A DNA stretch of 64,000 nt from Bacillus mojavensis RO-H-1 = KCTC 3706. GTDB lineage: Bacteria > Bacillota > Bacilli > Bacillales > Bacillaceae. The first letter of the stretch is position 1; every line of letters starts with the position of its first letter. The position numbers were made by a program, and so were the translations under genes. Positions 1 through 9,927 of this stretch are shown here, in pieces. The stretch spans positions 310,001-374,000 of the forward strand of contig NZ_JH600286.1 of NCBI RefSeq assembly GCF_000245335.1, read 5' to 3'. Below the pieces are notes generated by a model that saw only the letters and a program-made list of their open reading frames with translations, was not told the origin of the DNA and ran no database searches.

Positions 1-405
1 TTTATGCTTCCTTCAAATGTATATGTGTTTACCATCCTTGCAAGCATCGCGTTTATTGGAATCAGTATCCCCAATGGCATTACGTGGGCGCTTGTCTCAG
101 ATATCATTGACTATGGCGAGTGGAAATCCGGTGAGCGGAAAGAAGCAACGACGTATTCCCTCTTTAACTTCTCCCGGAAGCTTGCCCAGTCATTGTCTGG
201 ATTTCTCTCGGGGATCGGATTGGGACTTGTCGGGTATATGCCGAACGTAGCCCAGACGGCACAGGCGCTGATCGGCATTAAAGCGCTTCTTCTTCTGTAT
301 CCCGCCATTGCTTTGGCATTAGCTATGATTATTATCGGTTTTCTTTATAAACTAACAGATCAGCAGCATGCCCAGATTGTCGAGGAGCTTCAGCATAGAA
401 ACTGA
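1..405 (+). CDS. yjmB: YjmB, sugar:cation symporter (3' end only)
   Basis: Partial: the gene enters from the left edge and stops at 405. The visible 134 residues are the C-terminal part of a glycoside-pentoside-hexuronide (GPH) family symporter. They include a membrane segment near the edge, the cytoplasmic stretch DYGEWKSGERKEATTYS typical of GPH carriers, and two further hydrophobic segments. It lies directly upstream of yjmC in the hexuronate cluster, so uptake of a hexuronate or its polymer is the likely job. Substrate is inferred from context only. Confidence 0.85.
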   Translation, partial: FMLPSNVYVFTILASIAFIGISIPNGITWALVSDIIDYGEWKSGERKEATTYSLFNFSRKLAQSLSGFLSGIGLGLVGYMPNVAQTAQALIGIKALLLLYPAIALALAMIIIGFLYKLTDQQHAQIVEELQHRN

Positions 406-505
406 TCAAACAATCCTATATAGAATATTTTGAATAGTTTGCAAGTAAAAATAATTTGTAAGGGTTTTCGCTAAGTGATGAAACTGAAAGAAAGGAGGCT
501 CTTTA

Positions 506-1519
506 TTGAATACGGTAACGATTTCCGCTGAAGAAGCGAAGGAACTGGTTCAGCAAAAGCTGATCGGCGCCAATTTGAATGAACGAGATGCCGAAAAAGT
601 GGCAGACGTGCTCGTACACGCTGATTTACGCAATGTAAATTCTCATGGTGTTTTGCGAACAGAACATTATGTGAACAGGCTCAGGGCTGGAGGCATCAAT
701 CCAAAAGCGCGTCCCATTTTTAAAGAAACGGGTCCGGTGACAGGAGTGCTGGACGGTGATAACGGGTTCGGCCATGTGATTGCCGATAAGGCGATGGCTC
801 ATGCCATTGAAATGGCAATGAAAAATGGTGTTGGCATGGTCACTGCGACAAACAGCAGCCATTGCGGAGCGTTAAGTTATTTTGTGCAAAAAGCGGCTGA
901 GAAAAAACTGATCGGAATCGCTATGTCTCATACTGACAGTATTGTAGTCCCGTATGGCGGGAGGTCTCCTTTTTTAGGCACGAATCCAATTGCTTATGGG
1001 GTGCCGGCAAAGCATAAAAAACCGTTTATCCTAGATATGGCGACGTCAAAAGTGGCATTTGGAAAGATTCTGCAGGCGCGTGAAGAGGGCACAGAAATAC
1101 CAGAAGGGTGGGGAGTCGATGAAAACGGAGAGATGGTAACAGACCCTCACAAGGTCGTCTCACTTTCAACCTTCGGCGGTCCTAAAGGCTACGGGCTATC
1201 TGTTGTGGTGGATGTATTTTCAGGCTTGCTGGCTGGGGCGGCTTTTGGGCCGCATATCGCTAAAATGTACGGCGATCTTGATCAAAATAGGAAGCTTGGA
1301 CATTATGTTTGCGCGATCCATCCGTCCTATTTTACCGGACAAGATATATTTTTAGAGCAGATGGACGCCATGCTTGATGAACTGCAGCAATCACCTCCGG
1401 CTAGAGGAGTCGAGCGCGTCTATGTGCCTGGCGAATTGGAGCAGCTGCATGAGGAAAGAAACAGGAAGCACGGGATTTCAATTGCTCGGAGCGTGTATGA
1501 ATTTTTAAAAAGCAGGTGA
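506..1519 (+). CDS. yjmC: YjmC, Ldh2-family malate/lactate-type dehydrogenase
   Basis: 337 residues, the usual length for the LDH2/malate dehydrogenase-like NAD(P)-dependent oxidoreductase family. Conserved elements seen are [11 protein letters not shown] (residues 45-55) and [11 protein letters not shown] (116-126), which hold the family's catalytic histidine region. The start is TTG at 506, supported by AAAGGAGG eight bases upstream; no better start exists. It is separated by only 4 bp from yjmD, so the two are co-transcribed. The exact substrate in hexuronate catabolism is not shown by the sequence. Confidence 0.85.
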   Translation: MNTVTISAEEAKELVQQKLIGANLNERDAEKVADVLVHADLRNVNSHGVLRTEHYVNRLRAGGINPKARPIFKETGPVTGVLDGDNGFGHVIADKAMAHAIEMAMKNGVGMVTATNSSHCGALSYFVQKAAEKKLIGIAMSHTDSIVVPYGGRSPFLGTNPIAYGVPAKHKKPFILDMATSKVAFGKILQAREEGTEIPEGWGVDENGEMVTDPHKVVSLSTFGGPKGYGLSVVVDVFSGLLAGAAFGPHIAKMYGDLDQNRKLGHYVCAIHPSYFTGQDIFLEQMDAMLDELQQSPPARGVERVYVPGELEQLHEERNRKHGISIARSVYEFLKSR

Positions 1520-1523
1520 GAAA

Positions 1524-2543
1524 ATGAAAGCGGTTCAAGTGCGAAAAGCGTATGATTTGGTGACAGCAGACATGAAAAAGCCTGTTCTTTCAAAGGCTGA
1601 TGAGGTGCTCGTCAAAGTAAAACGAGTCGGAATTTGCGGTTCTGACATGCATATTTATCATGGCACGAATCCGCTTGCGACCCTTCCGAGAGTAATCGGA
1701 CACGAGGTAACGGGAGAGGTGGAGGAGGTTGGTGCGAATGTTAAAGGCCTGAAAGCCGGCGACCATGTTGTAATTGAACCGATTTCTTATTGCGGAAACT
1801 GTTATCCCTGCCGTAAAGGCCGGCCGAATGTTTGCGCGAAGCTTTCTGTGTTTGGCGTTCATGAAGATGGCGGGATGCGGGAATATGTTGTGCTTCCTGA
1901 AAAGCAGCTTCACGTCGTTTCAAAAGAGCTGCCCTGGGAGGAGGCAGTGATGGCCGAGCCTTATTCGATAGGTGCCCAAGCCGTTTGGCGTGGACAGGTA
2001 GAAAAGGGCGATCGCGTTCTGATTCAGGGAGCGGGTCCTATCGGCATTTGTGTGTTAAAAATGGCAAAGCTTGCGGGTGCTTCCGTCATGATAACCGACT
2101 TGAATAATGAGCGGCTGGCATTTGCCACTGAGAACGGTGCGGACGCTGTTGTGAATGTTCAAACAGAACATGCGGCTGAGCGGGTTCGGGAATGGACGGG
2201 GGGTGAAGGAGCCAATGTAGTCATTGATGCAGTCTGTCTCCCTGCGACTTTTGAGCTTTCTGTTGATGTCGTTTCTCCGGCAGGGCGTGTGGTGGTGCTT
2301 GGATTTGATGAGAGAGCGTCACATATTCCTCAGCTCCCCATTACAAAAAAAGAAGTCACGATTACCGGCTCAAGACTCCAGACAAATCAGTTTCCGAAGG
2401 TTGTAAAGCTGCTGAATGAAGGCCGGTTAGCGCATAACGGGCTCGTCACCCATACGTTTTCAGTTGATGATGTCCATCACGCGTTTCAATTTATCAAGGA
2501 GCATCCCGACCAGGTGCGGAAGGCAGTGATCACATTTGATTAA
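1524..2543 (+). CDS. yjmD: YjmD, zinc-dependent medium-chain dehydrogenase
   Basis: 339 residues. Catalytic zinc ligands are recognisable at Cys38 (GICGSD) and His60-Glu61 (GHE). Four cysteines spaced like a structural zinc lobe lie at 90, 93, 96 and 104. A Rossmann nucleotide-binding loop GAGPIG follows near residue 172. This places it with sorbitol/threonine/galactitol dehydrogenase-like enzymes. Gene order (yjmC-yjmD-uxuA, nearly abutting) implies oxidation or reduction of a hexuronate-derived polyol or keto acid; the substrate is inferred, not shown. Confidence 0.88.
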   Translation: MKAVQVRKAYDLVTADMKKPVLSKADEVLVKVKRVGICGSDMHIYHGTNPLATLPRVIGHEVTGEVEEVGANVKGLKAGDHVVIEPISYCGNCYPCRKGRPNVCAKLSVFGVHEDGGMREYVVLPEKQLHVVSKELPWEEAVMAEPYSIGAQAVWRGQVEKGDRVLIQGAGPIGICVLKMAKLAGASVMITDLNNERLAFATENGADAVVNVQTEHAAERVREWTGGEGANVVIDAVCLPATFELSVDVVSPAGRVVVLGFDERASHIPQLPITKKEVTITGSRLQTNQFPKVVKLLNEGRLAHNGLVTHTFSVDDVHHAFQFIKEHPDQVRKAVITFD

Positions 2544-2566
2544 AAGGCTCAATTCGGAGGTGCAGG

Positions 2567-3646
2567 ATGAATTTGACATTTCGATGGTATGGACGAGGCA
2601 ATGATACAGTCACACTTGAACATGTGAAACAAATTCCCGGGGTGAAAGGCATCGTCTGGGCCCTCCATCATAAACCTGTCGGGGAAGTGTGGGAAATAGA
2701 AGAAATCAAAGCCGAGACGGAATATATACAATCCCATGGTTTTCATGCGGAGGTTGTCGAAAGCGTGAACGTTCATGAAGCGATTAAACTGGGCAGCGAA
2801 GAACGCGGCCGGTACATTGAACATTATAAGCAGACCATCCGCAATCTGTCTGCTTTTGGCGTGAAAGTGATTTGCTACAATTTTATGCCGATTTTCGACT
2901 GGACGCGCACCGACATGTTCCGTCCGCTGGAAGACGGCTCAACCGCTCTGTTTTTTGAGAAAGCCAAAGTGGGGAGCTTGGAGCCTCAAGAGCTGATCCG
3001 GACGGTGGAAGAAGCGTCTGACCTGACACTCCCGGGGTGGGAGCCTGAAAAAATGGCTCAGATCAAAGAACTGTTTGAGGCCTACAGGGCGGTCGATGAA
3101 GAACAGCTCTGGAACAATTTATCGTTCTTTTTGAAGGAAATTCTGCCGGTTGCTGAAGCGCACGGCATTCAAATGGCCATTCATCCGGATGACCCGCCTT
3201 GGCCGATTTTTGGATTGCCGCGTATTATCACAGGAGAGGCAAGCTATGAGAAGCTGCGGGCCATATCAGATTCACCTTCTAACTGCATCACCTTATGTAC
3301 CGGTTCAATGGGAGCCAATCCCGCCAATGATATGGTGGAAATTGCTAAAACATATGCCGGACTCGCTCCATTTTCACACATCCGCAATGTGAAGATCTTT
3401 GAAAATGGCGATTTTATTGAAACATCTCATCTGACAAAGGACGGTTCGATTAATATTCAAGGGGTTATGGCAGAACTGCACAAGCAGGATTACAACGGAT
3501 ATGTCAGGCCGGATCACGGTCGCCATATTTGGGGAGAGCAATGCCGTCCAGGCTACGGCTTATATGATCGCGCTTTAGGCATTATGTATTTGAACGGACT
3601 GTGGGACGCGTACGAATCAATGGCGAAAAAAGAGGTGGAATTATGA
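2567..3646 (+). CDS. uxuA: Mannonate dehydratase UxuA
   Basis: 359 residues, full family length. Mannonate dehydratase converts D-mannonate to 2-keto-3-deoxygluconate in the glucuronate branch. The xylose isomerase-like TIM-barrel motifs CYNFMPIFDW, HPDDPPWPIFGLPRI, LCTGSMGANP and RPDHG carry the metal and substrate residues. ATG at 2567 follows CGGAGGTG. The 3' end overlaps yjmF by four bases (ATGA), indicating translational coupling with the reductase that makes its substrate. Confidence 0.95.
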   Translation: MNLTFRWYGRGNDTVTLEHVKQIPGVKGIVWALHHKPVGEVWEIEEIKAETEYIQSHGFHAEVVESVNVHEAIKLGSEERGRYIEHYKQTIRNLSAFGVKVICYNFMPIFDWTRTDMFRPLEDGSTALFFEKAKVGSLEPQELIRTVEEASDLTLPGWEPEKMAQIKELFEAYRAVDEEQLWNNLSFFLKEILPVAEAHGIQMAIHPDDPPWPIFGLPRIITGEASYEKLRAISDSPSNCITLCTGSMGANPANDMVEIAKTYAGLAPFSHIRNVKIFENGDFIETSHLTKDGSINIQGVMAELHKQDYNGYVRPDHGRHIWGEQCRPGYGLYDRALGIMYLNGLWDAYESMAKKEVEL

Positions 3647-4479
3647 TTCCTCTTCATCATCGGCTGGCAGGTAAAGTTGCTGTTATCACAGGCGGTAGCG
3701 GTGTGCTCTGCTCGGCAATGGCCCGGGAGCTTGCCCGCCATGGTATGAAGGTGGCGATACTGAACCGGTCAGCTGAATCAGGCCAAGAGGTTGTGCGGGA
3801 CATTACAGAAGCTGGCGGTACGGCATATTCCGTTTCTGCTGATGTGCTGAACAGGACGTCGCTTGAGAAGGCGAAGACTGAAATTCTTGGCCGATTTGGC
3901 GCTGTCAATTTGTTAATTAACGGAGCAGGAGGAAATCATCCCGCTGCGATTACTGATGTGGAGACATATGATGACGAGGGAGAAGGGCAATCATTCTTTG
4001 ACATGGATGAAAACGGATTTTCAACTGTTTTCTCAACCAACTTCACTGGGGCATTTCTGGCTACCCAAGTGTTTGGAAAGGAACTGCTGAAGGCAGACTC
4101 ACCGGCCATTGTAAATATCTCATCAATGAGTGCTTATTCACCTATGACGAAGGTCCCGGCGTACAGTGCGGCCAAGGCATCAATCAATAACTTTACAATG
4201 TGGCTGGCTGTTCATTTTGCGGAAACCGGACTGCGGGTTAACGCAATCGCACCAGGCTTTTTTCTGACAAAACAAAATCACGATCTGCTGATCAATAAGG
4301 ATGGAAGCTTTACAGACCGCTCTAAAAAGATTATTGCGGGAACACCGATGAAGCGCTTTGGAAAACCAGAGGACCTGCTCGGCACGCTTCTTTGGCTGGC
4401 GGATGATTCCTATTCAGGCTTTGTCACCGGCATTACCGTTCCTGTCGATGGAGGGTTTATGGCTTATTCAGGAGTGTGA
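3643..4479 (+). CDS. yjmF: YjmF, SDR-family fructuronate (mannonate) reductase
   Basis: 278 residues from ATG 3643, which overlaps the uxuA stop. Short-chain dehydrogenase fold: the N-terminal nucleotide loop reads TGGSGVLCSAM (the last glycine of the TGxxxGxG pattern is replaced), the middle has NGAGG, and the active site has Tyr and Lys in YSAAKAS. The C-terminus ends with VPVDGGFMAYSGV. Context, coupled to mannonate dehydratase, fits D-mannonate oxidoreductase (UxuB role). The longer frame starting at 3601 lies inside uxuA and lacks a ribosome site. Confidence 0.88.
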   Translation: MIPLHHRLAGKVAVITGGSGVLCSAMARELARHGMKVAILNRSAESGQEVVRDITEAGGTAYSVSADVLNRTSLEKAKTEILGRFGAVNLLINGAGGNHPAAITDVETYDDEGEGQSFFDMDENGFSTVFSTNFTGAFLATQVFGKELLKADSPAIVNISSMSAYSPMTKVPAYSAAKASINNFTMWLAVHFAETGLRVNAIAPGFFLTKQNHDLLINKDGSFTDRSKKIIAGTPMKRFGKPEDLLGTLLWLADDSYSGFVTGITVPVDGGFMAYSGV

Positions 4480-4524
4480 CGAAAGCAGCTACAGATACTG
4501 AACCAACATAGGGGTGAGGTTGAG

Positions 4525-5793
4525 ATGTTTTCAAAAGATAAGCTTCCAGTCATCCTTTTTTTGTTCCTGGCTGGTGTAATTAACTATCTAGACCGTTCGG
4601 CATTATCCATTGCAGCTCCATTCATTCAGGATGATCTCACACTGTCCGCTACACAAATGGGCTTGATTTTCAGCAGTTTTTCGATTGGATATGCCGTTTT
4701 CAATTTTCTTGGCGGTGTGGCATCTGACCGCTATGGAGCAAAACTGACCTTATTTGTGGCCATGGTCGTTTGGTCGTTGTTCAGCGGAGCAGTTGCTTTG
4801 GCTTTTGGCTTTGTCAGCCTGCTGATCATACGAATTTTGTTTGGAATGGGGGAAGGGCCGCTTTCGGCGACCATCAATAAAATGGTCAATAACTGGTTCC
4901 CGCCGACTCAGCGGGCGTCTGTTGTCGGAGTCACAAATAGCGGAACGCCCCTTGGCGGAGCCATTTCCGGCCCAATTGTCGGCATGATCGCTGTTGCATT
5001 CAGCTGGAAGGTTTCCTTCGTTCTGATCATGATCATCGGATTGATTTGGGCATTGCTCTGGTTAAAATTCGTAAAAGAAAAGCCGGCTGAGCCAATGGGC
5101 AATGCACCTGCGATGAAAGTAGAAGCCGCTTCCGAGGAAAAAATTCCGCTGACCTTTTATCTGAAACAAAAAACAGTTCTGTTCACGGCGTTTGCTTTTT
5201 TCGCTTACAACTACATCCTTTTCTTCTTTTTGACGTGGTTTCCGAGCTATCTTGTCGAGGAGCGGGGATTAAGTGTTGGGTCAATGAGTGTCATTACAGT
5301 CATTCCGTGGATTTTAGGATTTATCGGCCTGGCAGCCGGGGGCTTTGTTTCTGATTATGTATACAAAAAAACAGTCCGGAAAGGCGTGCTGTTTTCGCGT
5401 AAAGTCGTGCTTGTCACGTGTTTGTTTTCTTCCGCGGTATTGATTGGTTTGGCTGGGCTTGTCACCACAACTGTAAGCGCTGTTACGCTCGTGGCTCTGT
5501 CCGTCTTCTTTTTATATTTGACGGGTGCGATCTACTGGGCTGTTATTCAGGATGTAGTCGATCAAAAGAATGTCGGTTCTGTTGGCGGATTTATGCATTT
5601 TCTCGCCAACACCGCAGGCATCATCGGTCCCGCTTTGACTGGCTTTATTGTTGACCGAACAGGTACTTTTTCTGGCGCATTTTTACTTGCCGGAGGGCTG
5701 GCCGTATTCGCTTCGCTGGCTGTCATCCGTTTTGTGCGGCCGATCATCAGCAGCACTGCCGGAACGCATGCTGATGATACGGTTTCTTATTAA
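4525..5793 (+). CDS. exuT: Hexuronate transporter ExuT (MFS)
   Basis: 422 residues with twelve predicted membrane segments. It is a major facilitator of the anion:cation symporter type: NYLDRSALSIAAPFI in helix 1 and the loop motif GGVASDRYGAK after helix 2 are family signatures. It imports galacturonate and glucuronate with protons. ATG at 4525 follows GGGGTGAGGTTGAG. It lies 45 bp after yjmF and before exuR, inside the hexuronate cluster. Confidence 0.93.
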   Translation: MFSKDKLPVILFLFLAGVINYLDRSALSIAAPFIQDDLTLSATQMGLIFSSFSIGYAVFNFLGGVASDRYGAKLTLFVAMVVWSLFSGAVALAFGFVSLLIIRILFGMGEGPLSATINKMVNNWFPPTQRASVVGVTNSGTPLGGAISGPIVGMIAVAFSWKVSFVLIMIIGLIWALLWLKFVKEKPAEPMGNAPAMKVEAASEEKIPLTFYLKQKTVLFTAFAFFAYNYILFFFLTWFPSYLVEERGLSVGSMSVITVIPWILGFIGLAAGGFVSDYVYKKTVRKGVLFSRKVVLVTCLFSSAVLIGLAGLVTTTVSAVTLVALSVFFLYLTGAIYWAVIQDVVDQKNVGSVGGFMHFLANTAGIIGPALTGFIVDRTGTFSGAFLLAGGLAVFASLAVIRFVRPIISSTAGTHADDTVSY

Positions 5794-5880
5794 TCTGGAA
5801 ATATGGTGGGAGAGGCGGTGTGTTTGATGATACAATATGTAATAACTAATCGCAGCCGGTATGATAAGGAAGGGAAATAG

Positions 5881-6882
5881 ATGGTAACCATTAAAGATAT
5901 CGCAAAACTTGCAAACGTATCCCATACAACCGTTTCCAGAGCACTCAATAACAGCCCTTATATTAAAGAACACACGAAGAAAAAAATATTGGAGCTTGCA
6001 TCCCAGCTCAACTATACACCGAATGTGAATGCGAAAAGCCTTGCAATGCAAAAATCCCATACGATCGGGCTTTTCTTTACAAGCATCACAAACGGAACCT
6101 CACACAGTTTTTTCGCTGATACCATAAAAGGCGTAAACCAGGCGATCAGCGAGGAGTACAACCTGTATGTGCGCGGCATTGATGATCTGAAAAGCTATGA
6201 TTCTGTAACACCAATGAGATATGACGGCATTATTTTAATGAGTCAAAGTGATATTGATAATTCTTTTATTTATCATATTCAGGAAAAAAAGATCCCGCTC
6301 GTCGTGCTGAACCGGGATATCGATGACAGGGGTATTACCAACATATTGTCCAATGACAAGGAAGGTTCTCAGGAAGCTGTAGAATACTTGATTAAAAACG
6401 GACATCAAGACATCGCAATCATTGAGGGAATCGAAGGATTTAAATCCTCTCAGCAACGAAAGGAAGGCTACTTAGCGGCGCTGATTCGCCATCATATCCC
6501 GATTAAACAGGAATACAGTGTAAAAGGGCAATACGATATGGAGAGCGGCTTTCAGGCGATGGAACGTCTGCTGGCGCTTCCGAACACGCCAACCGCTGTC
6601 TTTTGTTCGAATGATGACATGGCGATCGGAGCAATGAATGCCATATTTGCCAAGGGGATGCGCGTGCCTTATGATATATCTGTCATCGGATTTGATGATA
6701 TTGGTTTTTCGCAATATATTACGCCAAGGCTTTCAACAGTGAAACGTCCTGTCGAGAAAATCAGCGTGCTCGGTGCAAAAAAATTATTGGCGCTGATCAG
6801 CACACCTGATACAAAAGCAGAAAAAATCTTTGAAAACACAGAGTTTATGGTGCGTGACTCTGTAAAAAATGTCACGACATGA
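5881..6882 (+). CDS. exuR: ExuR, LacI-family repressor of hexuronate genes
   Basis: 333 residues. The N-terminal helix-turn-helix (VTIKDIAKLANVSHTTVSRAL, residues 2-22) is a textbook LacI/GalR headpiece. The rest is a periplasmic-binding-protein-like effector domain with the FCSNDDMAIGA and VIGFDDIGFS motifs. It represses the uxa/uxu/exu genes until hexuronate or a derivative binds. AAGGAAGGGAAATAG precedes ATG 5881. Operators were not identified with confidence in the short gaps visible here. Confidence 0.92.
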   Translation: MVTIKDIAKLANVSHTTVSRALNNSPYIKEHTKKKILELASQLNYTPNVNAKSLAMQKSHTIGLFFTSITNGTSHSFFADTIKGVNQAISEEYNLYVRGIDDLKSYDSVTPMRYDGIILMSQSDIDNSFIYHIQEKKIPLVVLNRDIDDRGITNILSNDKEGSQEAVEYLIKNGHQDIAIIEGIEGFKSSQQRKEGYLAALIRHHIPIKQEYSVKGQYDMESGFQAMERLLALPNTPTAVFCSNDDMAIGAMNAIFAKGMRVPYDISVIGFDDIGFSQYITPRLSTVKRPVEKISVLGAKKLLALISTPDTKAEKIFENTEFMVRDSVKNVTT

Positions 6883-6883
6883 T

Positions 6884-6903
6884 GCCCCGTTTTTCCAACG
6901 GGC
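6884..6903 (+). terminator. Weak hairpin after exuR
   Basis: GCCCCGT and ACGGGC pair around a seven-base loop directly after the exuR stop. There is no long T tract, so this may only partly stop transcription before uxaB. Confidence 0.35.
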
Positions 6904-6960
6904 ATTCTTTATACAGAAAAATGTTAACGTGTGCATAAATCTGAAAGGGAGGCAATGACG

Positions 6961-8400
6961 GTGCAAAAGCTGAATAAAAAATTGTACGAAGGCTATACAC
7001 AGTATCCAGAAAGGATTCTCCAATTTGGGGAAGGGAATTTTCTGCGGGCGTTTGTCGATTGGCAAATTGAACAATTGAATCGGCATACTGATTTCAATGG
7101 AAGTGTCGCAGTTGTACAGCCGAGAGGCTCAGAGAAAATCAATAGATTAAATGACCAGGATGGCTTGTATACTCTTTTTTTACAGGGAATGAAGGATGGG
7201 GAAGCGGTAAACGAAAAGACGATTATCAATTCAATCAGCCGCGGGATTGATCTGTTTTCCGACTATGACGAGTTCAAAAAGCTGGCTTCAAGCGAACAGC
7301 TGCGTTTTATCATTTCTAATACGACCGAAGCTGGTATTGTTTGTGAGAAAGAAGACCGCTTAGAGGATAGGCCGCAAAAAACATTTCCAGGGAAATTAAC
7401 AGCTTTTCTGTACTTTCGCTACCAGGCATTTGCCGGAGACGAGACAAAAGGGTGTGTCTTGATTCCATGTGAGCTGATTGAAAATAACGGACAAAAGCTA
7501 AAGGAAGCGGTTCTGCATTATGCTGATCTATGGGAGCTGGAAGAGGGGTTTAAGCAATGGATTCAGAACGCCAACACGTTTTGTCATAGTTTAGTAGACC
7601 GCATTGTTCCCGGTTATCCTGTAGACAGCATTGATGAGATCACTGCGGAATTAGGCTATCAAGATGAACTGGTTGTTGTGGGAGAACAGTATTATTTATG
7701 GGTGATTGAAGGGCCGAATTGGATTGAAGAAGAATTGCCCTTTGCGGCAGCCGGTCTCCATACAAAGATTGTCAGTGATCTGACCCCATATCGGACGAAA
7801 AAAGTGAGAATTTTAAATGGCGCGCATACGGCAATGACGCCAGTGGCTTCTTTATACGGTTTGAAAACGGTGCGTGATTCAGTTGAACATCCGGCAGTGG
7901 GGCGCTTTGTTGAGGAACTGATTCATGATGAAATACTTCCTGTTTTGAAAATGGAAGGGCTTACTCAATATGCGGAGGATGTGCTGAATCGCTTTAAAAA
8001 CCCGTACATCAAACATTATGTAGAAAGCATCGCACTGAATTCAGTGTCAAAATTCAAAACGAGAAACCTGCCGACCCTTCAGGAATTTGTTGAACAGAAG
8101 GAACAGCTTCCTGCACGTTTAGTGTTTTCATTCAGCGCGCTTCTGTATAGTTATCGGAATAGGGAAATGCAGGATGACCCGGCTGTTCTTCGATTTTTCC
8201 AAGAGGTTTGGAATCAGGAGACCGGAGATATGCTCCGTATCGCTTCAGCCTTATTAGGAGAACAATGGCTGTGGGGAGCAAATCTGAATGAGATTCCGAA
8301 GCTGACTGAGAGAGTCGCTGAGTACTTGAATCATATTCATGAACTGGGAATGGAGCGGGCTCTTGAACAATGCTGTCTGCAAAGGGGGAAAGTGCTGTGA
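6961..8400 (+). CDS. uxaB: UxaB, altronate oxidoreductase (tagaturonate reductase)
   Basis: 479 residues of the mannitol dehydrogenase family. The nucleotide-binding start (FGEGNFLRAFVDWQIE), NTTEAG, DRIVPG and LNGAHTAM motifs are intact. It reduces tagaturonate to altronate. I chose GTG 6961 because AAGGGAGG lies eight bases upstream; ATG 6955 and the start at 6931 have poor spacing. The stop overlaps the uxaA start (GTGA), so reductase and dehydratase are translationally coupled. Confidence 0.92.
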   Translation: MQKLNKKLYEGYTQYPERILQFGEGNFLRAFVDWQIEQLNRHTDFNGSVAVVQPRGSEKINRLNDQDGLYTLFLQGMKDGEAVNEKTIINSISRGIDLFSDYDEFKKLASSEQLRFIISNTTEAGIVCEKEDRLEDRPQKTFPGKLTAFLYFRYQAFAGDETKGCVLIPCELIENNGQKLKEAVLHYADLWELEEGFKQWIQNANTFCHSLVDRIVPGYPVDSIDEITAELGYQDELVVVGEQYYLWVIEGPNWIEEELPFAAAGLHTKIVSDLTPYRTKKVRILNGAHTAMTPVASLYGLKTVRDSVEHPAVGRFVEELIHDEILPVLKMEGLTQYAEDVLNRFKNPYIKHYVESIALNSVSKFKTRNLPTLQEFVEQKEQLPARLVFSFSALLYSYRNREMQDDPAVLRFFQEVWNQETGDMLRIASALLGEQWLWGANLNEIPKLTERVAEYLNHIHELGMERALEQCCLQRGKVL

Positions 8401-9890
8401 AATCATTTATAAAGATTCATAGACAGGATAATGTTTTGCTTGCTCTGCGTGATATTCAGAAGGGAGAGCGGCTGAATGCAGGCGGCGTGATGATTGAAGT
8501 AAAAGATGATATTAAAAGAGGGCATAAGATTGCATTGCAGCATATAAAGGAAAACGACAGCATCATCAAATACGGGTTTCCGATCGGGCATGCGTTAAAA
8601 GATATTTTTATTGGAGAGCATATTCATGTTCATAATACAAAAACAAATTTATCTGATATTCAAACGTACAGTTATACACCGAGATTTGAAAAAAATCCAT
8701 ACACGCATGAGAACCGGACATTTAAAGGATATAGAAGAGAAAACGGAAATGCCGGTGTTCGCAATGAATTGTGGATCGTGCCAACCGTCGGCTGTGTCAA
8801 TGGAATTGCCGAAAAAATGCTTCAGCGGTTTGTCAGAGAAACGGGGGATATTGCCCCGTTTGACAATGTGTTAGTGTTAAAACATCAATACGGATGCTCA
8901 CAGCTTGGCGATGATCATGAAAATACTAGGCAAATCCTGCTGAACGCCATTCGCCATCCAAATGCCGGCGGTGTCTTGGTGCTGGGGCTTGGCTGTGAAA
9001 ATAACGAGCTGGCAGCAATGGAAAAAGCACTTCAGGATGTCAACAAGGATCGGGTGAAGTTTCTCGAATCCCAGTCGGTGACAGACGAAATGGAGGCAGG
9101 CGTCGCATTGCTGAAGGACATCCATAAAGCAGCCAAAGGGGATAAACGGGAAGACATCCCGCTTTCTGAACTGAAAATAGGGTTAAAATGCGGGGGATCT
9201 GACGGTTTTTCCGGCATCACAGCGAACCCATTGCTCGGACGGTTTTCTGATTATATCATCGCGCAAGGGGGCAGCACGGTTCTGACGGAGGTACCGGAGA
9301 TGTTCGGTGCGGAAACGCTGCTGATGCAGCGGGCTGCCAATGAAGAGGTATTCCATAAGATTGTCGATTTAATTAATGATTTTAAACAATATTTTATACA
9401 GCATGATCAGCCGGTGTACGAAAACCCTTCGCCAGGCAACAAAGCAGGCGGCATTTCCACCCTTGAGGATAAATCGCTGGGCTGTACGCAAAAAGCGGGG
9501 ATTTCTCCTGTCTCAGATGTATTAAAATACGGAGAAGTGCTTAAGACAAATGGACTGACGCTTTTGAGCGCGCCAGGCAATGATTTAATCGCCTCCTCCG
9601 CATTGGCTGCGGCGGGCTGCCACATTGTCCTGTTTACAACGGGGCGAGGCACGCCGTTCGGCACTTTTGTTCCAACAGTAAAGGTGGCGACGAATACACA
9701 GCTGTACGAGACGAAGCCGCACTGGATTGATTTTAACGCAGGTCTCTTAGCAGAGGATGATGTTCATGAGGAATTTGTGCTTCGAGAGTTTATTGATTAT
9801 ATCACGAAGGTTGCAAACGGAGAGCTTGTGAATCACGAAAAAAATGACTTCAGAGAGCTTGCTATTTTTAAATCGGGTGTGACGCTATAA
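8397..9890 (+). CDS. uxaA: Altronate dehydratase UxaA
   Basis: 497 residues from GTG 8397, overlapping uxaB. The first ~90 residues form the small SAF-type domain. The remainder is the large UxaA/GarD catalytic domain with conserved NVLVLKHQYGCSQ, LGLGCENNE, GLKCGGSDGFSGI and TTGRGTPFG; cysteines in these motifs are expected iron ligands. It dehydrates altronate to 2-keto-3-deoxygluconate, completing the galacturonate branch. It is the last gene of the cluster, followed by a strong terminator. Confidence 0.93.
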   Translation: MKSFIKIHRQDNVLLALRDIQKGERLNAGGVMIEVKDDIKRGHKIALQHIKENDSIIKYGFPIGHALKDIFIGEHIHVHNTKTNLSDIQTYSYTPRFEKNPYTHENRTFKGYRRENGNAGVRNELWIVPTVGCVNGIAEKMLQRFVRETGDIAPFDNVLVLKHQYGCSQLGDDHENTRQILLNAIRHPNAGGVLVLGLGCENNELAAMEKALQDVNKDRVKFLESQSVTDEMEAGVALLKDIHKAAKGDKREDIPLSELKIGLKCGGSDGFSGITANPLLGRFSDYIIAQGGSTVLTEVPEMFGAETLLMQRAANEEVFHKIVDLINDFKQYFIQHDQPVYENPSPGNKAGGISTLEDKSLGCTQKAGISPVSDVLKYGEVLKTNGLTLLSAPGNDLIASSALAAAGCHIVLFTTGRGTPFGTFVPTVKVATNTQLYETKPHWIDFNAGLLAEDDVHEEFVLREFIDYITKVANGELVNHEKNDFRELAIFKSGVTL

Positions 9891-9891
9891 C

Positions 9892-9925
9892 AAGAAAGGC
9901 TATCCTGTAAAGGATAGCCTTTCTT
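9892..9925. terminator. Bidirectional terminator between uxaA and yjnA
   Basis: A perfect 15-bp stem (AAGAAAGGCTATCCT and its complement) with a four-base loop lies between convergent genes. A/T ends on both sides allow it to work in both directions. Confidence 0.9.
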
Positions 9926-9927
9926 GA